DNA of 64,000 bases from positions 89,313,652 to 89,377,651 of the forward strand of contig OV050030.1 of the NCBI GenBank assembly GCA_920105625.2, in the 5' to 3' direction. The number at the start of each line of letters is the position of its first letter. Within the stretch, counting starts at the first letter, position 1. The notes beneath the pieces are model-generated. The model ran no database searches. It saw nothing but the letters and a program-made list of their open reading frames with translations, and was not told the origin of the DNA. Made by a program: the position numbers and the translations under genes. Shown piece by piece: positions 58,334 to 64,000 of this stretch. Source of the stretch: Clusia tigrina. Its lineage: Eukaryota > Arthropoda > Insecta > Diptera > Clusiidae.

Positions 58334-59068
58334 TTGTTTCCCCCTGGGTCTACTGAGGGGGCAAGAGACCAATAGAGCCTTGTTAAGAGCAACCGTTAGA
58401 ACCTCCACAGACCTATCAATTTCGTCACACGTGCTTGTGCTTGTGGGGTTCTGAGGTAGTAGTCTAGCTATAGTCACCTTGTAGAGGTCCCAGTTTGCTT
58501 TCCTGACATTTCTAAAAGCCTTAGGGCTAGGTAGACTATCTAGAAGATCAAACTGAATTAACCCATGATCCGAAAAGGAATGTTCCTCTAGAACTTTCCA
58601 ATTTGAGATCCGATCAAAAATTGATTCGGAGGCAAGGGTTAAGTCAAGGACTTCTTGCCTATTAGCAGTTATAAAAGTGGGTTCTGACCCCTTATTGCAT
58701 ACAGAAAGGTTAGTCGTTACAATATATTCATATAATGACTCACCTCGTTCATTGACATCCGTGCTTCCCCAGATGTCATGGTGCGCATTGGCATCGCATC
58801 CAATAATAACAGCCACCCGTTGAGCCTTTGCATCCACAACAAGCTTCTGTAGGTTGGCTTCTGGAAGGATCTTATGGTCATGCGTCATATAGGCCGAGAC
58901 CAACCAGTACCGTCCCTTGCCAGTTTCCAGGCAGACGGCCGTTAAATTCTTGTTGCTGTAATTGGGGAGAATAAATGAGCTAACATTATTCCTAATAAGG
59001 ATACAAGACCTAGGTCTATTTTCACTTACGGTATACAGCAAAGCTGTAATTCCCAGTCCTGAGACCAC
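58118..59068 (-). CDS. Chimeric 316-codon ORF: retrotransposon endonuclease fused to transposase tail
   Basis: An unbroken minus-strand ORF combines most of an APE endonuclease with a transposase C-terminus. The endonuclease part runs from about residue 25 to 247: A-V-I-I-G-C-D-A-N-A-H-H, D-L-T-L-A-S and F-S-D-H-G-L. The transposase tail occupies about residues 248-316. The junction lies within R-P-R-G-K-Q-K-P-L-D, where the retroelement sequence normally continues into the RT linker. The start codon at 59068 is only the first ATG of the open frame. It lies out of frame within the end of the upstream endonuclease segment. I regard the ORF as a chance fusion unless expression is shown. Confidence 0.55.
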   Translation of the reverse strand: MVSGLGITALLYTVSENRPRSCILIRNNVSSFILPNYSNKNLTAVCLETGKGRYWLVSAYMTHDHKILPEANLQKLVVDAKAQRVAVIIGCDANAHHDIWGSTDVNERGESLYEYIVTTNLSVCNKGSEPTFITANRQEVLDLTLASESIFDRISNWKVLEEHSFSDHGLIQFDLLDSLPSPKAFRNVRKANWDLYKVTIARLLPQNPTSTSTCDEIDRSVEVLTVALNKALLVSCPLSRPRGKQKPLDYFLWGYVKSMVYANKPATIDELRTNIEREIAAISADLCLKTVENWVQRLDFCKRARGGHAKEIEFHT

Positions 59069-59198
59069 ATACCAAGTCTCCGTGTGTCCAGGGTTCTTGG
59101 ATCAGGACAACGTCTACTCCGCCTTTTGCAAGACGGAGCTGAAGGCTGGCAGACGCCGCCTTCGAGTGATGGAGGTTAATCTGCAGTATTCGTAGCAT
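58334..59198 (-). pseudogene. R1/LOA/I-group ORF2 fragment: APE endonuclease
   Basis: ORF2 begins at the ATG at 59196-59198, overlapping the end of ORF1 by 23 nt. The first 58 codons show L-Q-I-N-L-H-H-S-K-A-A-S and the catalytic-Glu motif I-Q-E-P-W, both typical of the R1/LOA/I group. A stop at 59022-59024 marks a frameshift into the frame that continues through G-C-D-A-N-A-H-H and S-D-H-G to S-C-P-L-S-R-P-R-G-K-Q-K-P. The RT and RNase H domains are absent; transposase sequence follows instead. Confidence 0.82.
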
Positions 59199-59757
59199 CT
59201 CTGCTACTTGTAGCGCTGGTCACCTCCACCACCGTGACATCAGCCTCAGACTCCGAGTCTGACTCCAGAAGGACTTCCTCCTTACTGAGTGTGGTTGTCC
59301 CTAGGAGACTCTCCAAACCCCCCACAGTTGACATAGAGTCACTGCGTTTCGGGTGCATGGCGGAGTCCTCAGCAGCAGGATCAGCAGTTACCCCTGAGGG
59401 TTTCACTACCGCTTGATCCGTGTAAGACGGTTGCCTGTCCTTTTTGTAGACCTTAAGGCTTGTGGATGAGAAGCCATAGCCCACGACCCAATTGGATTTC
59501 GCTAGAGTAGCCAGAGATTCGGCGTTCACCACAAGGGTTATTGACCTGTAATCCCCTCTTGGTTCCTCTACCTTAGTAACCTTCCAATTATTAGTCGGGA
59601 GCTGCTGGTTGCTCAACCTAATAATCTCCAAGATAGCCTCAGGGTCAGACGGTTCGGCTGGGATCCACGCGCGCGCTCTAGGTCTACTAGGGATCAACTC
59701 CTTAGGTACGACTTCGAGCTTTGCGCCTGGCCATGCTTCCCCTATCCTGGAAGTGAT
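59176..59757 (-). pseudogene. R1/LOA/I-group ORF1 C-terminal part (DUF4780-like)
   Basis: The frame is open from the junction at about 59757 to the stop at 59176. It contains G-E-A-W-P-G-A, a segment A-R-A-W-I-P, regular helices (I-L-E-I-I-R-L-S-N-Q-Q-L-P-T-N-N-W-K-V) and an acidic/Ser-Thr-rich tail. The arrangement resembles the DUF4780 domain common in ORF1 of insect R1/LOA/I-type elements. The N-terminal part is lost where a plus-strand Jockey-like fragment abuts. Confidence 0.65.
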
Positions 59758-60385
59758 GGGTAAGCAATCTAAACTCAAAATTAACAAGTTGCTGTTATAC
59801 AAGTGTACTATAAAGCCAAATTTGGACGTACGGACTCCAAGTATGGGGAACGGTAAAGCCAGGGAATTCAAAGACAGCAATCTAGAATATTAAGAGTTAT
59901 CATAAAGTCTGGTTGGTACACAATAAATGAAGATATACACCGCAAACTAAATATGACAAGAATTGACGAAGAAATAAAAAAGATATCCACAAAACACTAC
60001 GATACACTGCATGGGCATACTAATGAAGAAATAAACGAGTTGCCACATCTAGAAGAAACCACCATGCGCCGTTTAAAGAGAACTCGACCAAACGACCTAC
60101 TGAACTAGGAAATCCAGACTACACATATTAGTAATAGTATTATAAATGCAAATATAAATAATTATCATAAACATAATTTTGATCATAAATTGTTATAATA
60201 TAATTATAGTGAACTATTATAATTAATATAAATAATATTTGTTGAATCAATTCTTGGCACTGGCCAAAATGTGTTTTTAATATTAATTTCCAAACAAATT
60301 GTCAAATCATGTACTAGGTGTCAATATAATGGTGACAGATGTATGAAATAAAGGGAAATAAAACAAAAATAAATAAATAAATAAA
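59757..60385 (+). mobile_element. 5'-truncated Jockey-like 3' fragment
   Basis: Plus-strand sequence encodes the end of an RT: thumb motif L-L-L-Y-K-C-T-I-K-P-N in one frame, then after frame breaks the C-terminal tail ending R-R-L-K-R-T-R-P-N-D-L-L-N and a stop near 60108. A 3' UTR and an aataaataaataaataaa tail (60368-60385) follow. The second Jockey-like copy starts right after this tail. The sequence differs clearly from the copies at 48.3 and 60.4 kb, so it is another family or an older copy. Confidence 0.75.
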
Positions 60386-60672
60386 CCGGTGAGATCGCCA
60401 AAACAAGTGTTTTACGCTAGCCAAATCGCGAGCGTAACAATGCTCAAACATTTGAAGAATCAGCAACAGGCATATCAAATCAAAGAGCCTGCTCTACCTC
60501 CAGTACACTCTCTCCGCAAGATCAAACGAAACGCAGTGGCTGTGCAGAACTGTCACATAATATAGCGGTCGCCGACTAACCAAAACGTTTCAGCCAGTGC
60601 TTAACGCTCTGAATGAGCCAACCAACTTAAAAGAGAACATAAAAATACAACGCGTAAAAAAGCATACAACTC

Positions 60673-61649
60673 TTGCCTAAACGAATGCAGTCACTACAAA
60701 AACTTTTTTATACAGCCAAGCAATATGTACGAGTACACTCTTTAAAAAATGAAACAGACCATGGTGTAAGATTAGGTGATGGACCAATTAAACTGCCAAG
60801 AATGGGTGGTGGAAAAAGTAATGTGACAAGAAATGTTGCAACTATACAGACTGGCATAGATAGGTATACGAGTATACAGGTAAACCGAAAATTGAGTCCA
60901 GAAAAAAACGGAAATAAAAGACAGGCAAAAAATGCGAGACTAACTCTTCAATCGGCGAATATATCTGCCTCTCCGAAACAAATAAGTAGTAACAGTTTGG
61001 GTCAGAAAAGATTTGCACTATTAGAGAATGAAAACGTTGATTCAACTCCTGCAAACAATTCCATCGCCAAAACTCCGAAGCTACCACCATTCTACTTACG
61101 AGAGATATGCTCAAATGCTTTAGTTGCAACTGTAGCTAGTCTTGTAGGAAATAACAATTTCTACGTAACGTCCATTACAAACGGGAATATAAAAGAAACG
61201 AAACTACAGACAATTGCATCCTATCTTGAAAAAAATGGTAAAAATATACTTTACAGTAGAGCAGTAAAGGCCTAGTAGTTGTTATTAAAGGTATTGAGAA
61301 TAGTGTATGTATTAATGAAATCAAAGATTCTCTCGAAATCGCCGGATTTAAAGTTAAAACGGTATTCAACATTAAAAATAGAGGCAATTGTGCGGAAAAC
61401 CACACGGCAAACTACAGAGGCTGCCCAGTGTATTTAGCGCTCACAAATAAATTAGATCAGAAACAACAACAAGCTTTTCATTACACAGAGATTGCCAAAT
61501 TAATCGAACCCGATAAGCAACTGTCCAGTGACAACGCTTTTACATCAAGGTCATATGCCAATGTTGTTAAGTCTGGATCTGAAGAAATTCCTAACTTTGC
61601 AAATCCTATGCAAAATGTAGAATCCATGATATCAAAATTAACAAATTAG
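60673..61649 (+). pseudogene. Jockey-like ORF1 pseudogene with internal deletion
   Basis: The first frame (60673-61275) holds the basic region and R-F-A-L-L motif. A frameshift near 61250 leads into a segment with V-V-I-K-G-I-E-N and F-K-V-K-T-V-F-N-I-K-N-R-G (RRM-like part). This joins directly to N-C-A-E-N-H-T-A-N-Y-R-G-C-P-V-Y, the last zinc knuckle, so about 80-90 residues with the first two knuckles are missing at about 61380. The C-terminal part (61428-61649) keeps S-Y-A-N-V-V-K-S. Confidence 0.82.
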
Positions 61650-63319
61650 CATTAGCAAAAAAACGCCTCCGAGAAGTACTGAACTGCGAGCTAGAGAATA
61701 GTTTGAAAAAGTATAATGAGACGCTAACTCCCACACAAAATACTAACTAAGCATGGAAAGACCATAAAAATATAAAGACTCCTAAAGACTGTCATCCACC
61801 ACTCAGGTAGAATAATGGGACTTGGGCGAGAAATGACGAAGAGAAAGCCTCAGCGTTTGCTAATCATCGCAAATCCGTATTTCAACCTAACCAACCAAAC
61901 AACAGTTTTGAAATTCCATTTTTGGTCCCTAAAATATCACTAATCCCGATGAAGGTTAAAATGAAGGAAGCGCAACTTGCAATTAAAACTCAGCTAAATT
62001 CGAAAAAAGCACCAGGCTTTGAATTAATTACCGCAAAAATGATTGTGGAATTGCCTGAAATAGTCATCAAAATAGTGACGCAGTTATTTAATGCAATATT
62101 AAGGATTGGGTATTTTCCGGAACCCTGGAAAATATCACAAATTACGATGATACCAAATCACGGAAAAGACGCAACTCAACCGTCATCTTATCGGCCCATA
62201 AGCTTGCTCCCAGTGATTTCTTAATTATTTGAGAAACTGCTTCTTCTAAAGCTGCAGCCGCACATATACAAATCCAACATTATTCCCCACCATCAATTTG
62301 GATTTCGTAAGAATCACAGAACCATAGAGCAAATTAACCGCATTACTAGTGCAATTCGAAATACTTTTGAAGACAAAAAATACTGCTCTGCTATATTCTT
62401 AGATATTGCACAGGCATTTGGCATGCAGGATTAATATATAAAATTCAAAAACTCGTACCAGTTAATGTGCACATGCTACTCGAATCGTATTTGGATAACC
62501 GAAAGTTCAGAGTAAACTATGGAGAATACACCACAAACGACTTTGATATTAATGCTGGGGTTCCACAAGATAGTGTTCTAGGTCCTGTACTATATGTATT
62601 ATTCACTGCAGACCTCCCTACTGATGATCATCTAGTCACTTCAACATTCGCAGACGACACTGCTATTCTTAGTATACATAGCAATCCAATAGTGACTTCG
62701 AATCGCCTTCAGGAGCATTTGACGAAAATGTAAGTGTGGCTGGCAAATTGGCGCATTAAGGTAAATGAGACCAAGAGCAATCATGTTACGTTTACACTTA
62801 GGAAAGAAACATGCCCAGTGATTCCACTAAACAATGTTGCTATTCCTCAATCGAATACTATAACATACCTAGGAGTCCATCTAGACAAACGACTAACTTG
62901 GCGGAACCATATTGTGGCAAAAAGAATGCATATAAAGCTAAAGACCCATAAAATAAATTGGCTACTCAACTCCAAGTCAAGGCTTCGTTTACAACATAAA
63001 CTTTTATTGTACAAGGCAGTGATCAAACCAATTTGGGCATACGGAGCTGAGCTTTGGGGGAATGCTAGTTCATCGAACGTCGAGCTGATACAACGAGTGC
63101 AATCGAAAATCTTGCGTGCAATCACGGGTGCGCCTTGGTTCGTTAGAAATGCTGACATCCATAAGGACCTCAACATTCCTTTTGTTAAAAGTGAGCTCAA
63201 AGAGATTATGCTCAAACACAAAAAAAAAACTACGAGAGCACTCAAATCCATTGGTAAAAAATTTAGCTAGAATTAAAACAGCAACACGCCTCAAAAGATT
63301 GGACTTACCTATATTTTAA
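61650..63319 (+). pseudogene. Jockey-like ORF2 pseudogene: RT without endonuclease
   Basis: RT linker sequence (N-G-T-W-A-R-N-D-E near 61818) follows ORF1 after about 170 bp, so the APE domain (about 250 residues in the minus-strand relative) is deleted. RT motifs: K-K-A-P-G-F, S-S-Y-R-P-I-S-L-L (61922-62224, stop TAA), H-Q-F-G-F-R-K, F-L-D-I-A-Q-A-F with a ~10-bp deletion right after (about 62423), G-V-P-Q-D-S-V-L-G-P, and an intact F-A-D-D (62467-62733). The thumb and C-terminus follow (62734-63270, then 63319 in another frame). Multiple stops and frameshifts make it inactive. Confidence 0.86.
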
Positions 63320-63560
63320 ATGTACTAAATATTAAATAATTACTATTAAGATACTAAAATGAAATGAATTTAAATTGAATTAAAATCAAAAGGCAAAAAT
63401 GTAGTGAAATCTAATACTAAGCCCAAACACTGGTGCGGGATAAAAATAGTTAATTAGCTCTTAAGATTTAATTACTTATGGTTAGGCTCGAAATGAGTGT
63501 ATTCAATAAATAAATGAACTGTTAAAAAAAATAAAATAAAATAAAAAATTAAAAAAAATT
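63320..63560 (+). other. 3' UTR and A-rich tail of the second Jockey-like element
   Basis: AT-rich with cattcaataaataaatga (63498-63515), then an A-rich tail that merges with the start of the next element. Confidence 0.6.
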
Positions 63561-64000
63561 TGGCTTCAAACGCCAACTTTTTAACCATCTGGATATTTTA
63601 GTAAGGATACCTTGTAGTTTTAATGAAGCTTCTTTAGGGTCTTTTGCGACTGTAAGAACAGCTGTGTCGTCTGCAAGTGTTCCAATTAGTACTCCAGCCG
63701 TTGTTGGCAAATCGTGAGTAAAAAGAAAATAAAGGACTGGACCCAATACATTCCCCTATGGGACTCCAGCTGTGATGGAATGGAGGGGTGACATTTCGTT
63801 TTGGTTGTTTACATAAAAGTGTCGTTGAGACAGATATGATTTTATGAGAATGCAGTAGTTAATTAGTAAGAGCTTTTTTACTTTGAAAAATAAACATTCA
63901 TGCCATACCCCATTTCCTCTAATATTTTATGAATCTGCTCGATAGTAGAATGTTGTTCTCTGAACCCAAACTAATGATTTGGTATTATTCCTTAATTAGG
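63561..64000 (-). pseudogene. Third Jockey-like RT fragment (runs out of window)
   Basis: The minus-strand frame has I-T-A-G-V-P followed by TAG where Gln is expected, then G-N-V-L-G-P-V-L-Y-F-L-F-T-H-D-L-P (63760-63700), L-A-D-D-T-A-V-L (catalytic box, about 63660) and R-W-L-K-S-W-R-L-K-P-N up to 63560, where the sequence ends against the A-rich tail of the previous element. Upstream, QRTTFYYRADS-like sequence near 63935-63970 corresponds to the F-G-F-R-x-x-H-S-T motif region in a broken frame, followed by an internal loss. Confidence 0.75.

Larger units (their letters stand above)
60386..63560 (+). mobile_element. Second Jockey-like element, plus strand, internally deleted
   Basis: Related to the minus-strand element at 48.3-53.2 kb: shared stretches include T-G-(I/L)-D-R-Y, R-F-A-L-L, N-H-T-A-N-Y-R-G-C-P-V-Y and I-T-G-A-P-W-F. 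The layout is 5' leader (60386-60672), ORF1 remnant, directly RT without endonuclease, 3' UTR, and an A-rich tail at about 63525-63560. The 5' end adjoins the tail of the previous fragment, and its exact first base is uncertain. Confidence 0.8.

Overview
This is eukaryotic, transposon-dense DNA, probably from an insect and most likely a dipteran. It is AT-rich, with long TA, CT/GT and TTG simple repeats, non-LTR retrotransposons, a hAT-type MITE, a Tc1/mariner-type transposase fragment and one spliced exon of a conserved nucleolar WD40 protein. The species is an inference. Nothing bacterial (operons, RBS, tRNA/rRNA clusters) was seen.

Region 1 (1-47103): a head-to-tail tandem array of a ~5.1 kb unit, with eight complete copies, one copy cut by the left window edge and one copy truncated at the right array edge (47103). 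Each unit is a decayed fragment of a Ty3/gypsy-like LTR retroelement read on the minus strand: LTR/leader-like block, gag (coiled coil, capsid-like part, three zinc knuckles of which two are degenerate), retropepsin (DSGA), then the first part of reverse transcriptase. The rest of RT, RNase H, integrase and env are absent, and the RT stub abuts the next LTR-like block at the same point in every unit. Shared stops and frameshifts show the element was dead before amplification, so the array grew at DNA level. Shared and private markers divide the units into overlapping subfamilies, with mosaic exchange between neighbours.

Region 2 (47104-53165): a short unique flank containing a 920-bp non-autonomous hAT-like element with a perfect 8-bp target duplication, then a nearly full-length but broken Jockey-like non-LTR retrotransposon on the minus strand (ORF1 with zinc knuckles; ORF2 with APE endonuclease and RT). 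It has lost the RT catalytic FADD box. ORF1 and ORF2 overlap as ATGA.

Region 3 (53166-57950): mostly unassigned sequence. It holds one intact exon of a PWP2-like U3 snoRNP WD40 protein (55355-55694), a ~400-bp MITE-like element in the adjoining intron, CT/GT and long TA microsatellites, and a duplicated block linked to the TA tracts.

Region 4 (57951-64000): a pile-up of broken elements. On the minus strand are a Tc1/mariner-like transposase C-terminus fused in frame to the endonuclease of an R1/LOA/I-group retrotransposon, and the ORF1 tail of that retrotransposon. On the plus strand are a 3' fragment of a Jockey-like element and a second Jockey-like copy related to the one in region 2, missing its endonuclease. 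A third Jockey-like RT fragment on the minus strand runs out of the window.

Apart from the PWP2-like exon, no host gene is recognisable. No mobile element here is intact. The window looks like pericentromeric or otherwise heterochromatic DNA, or a large repeat-filled intron.
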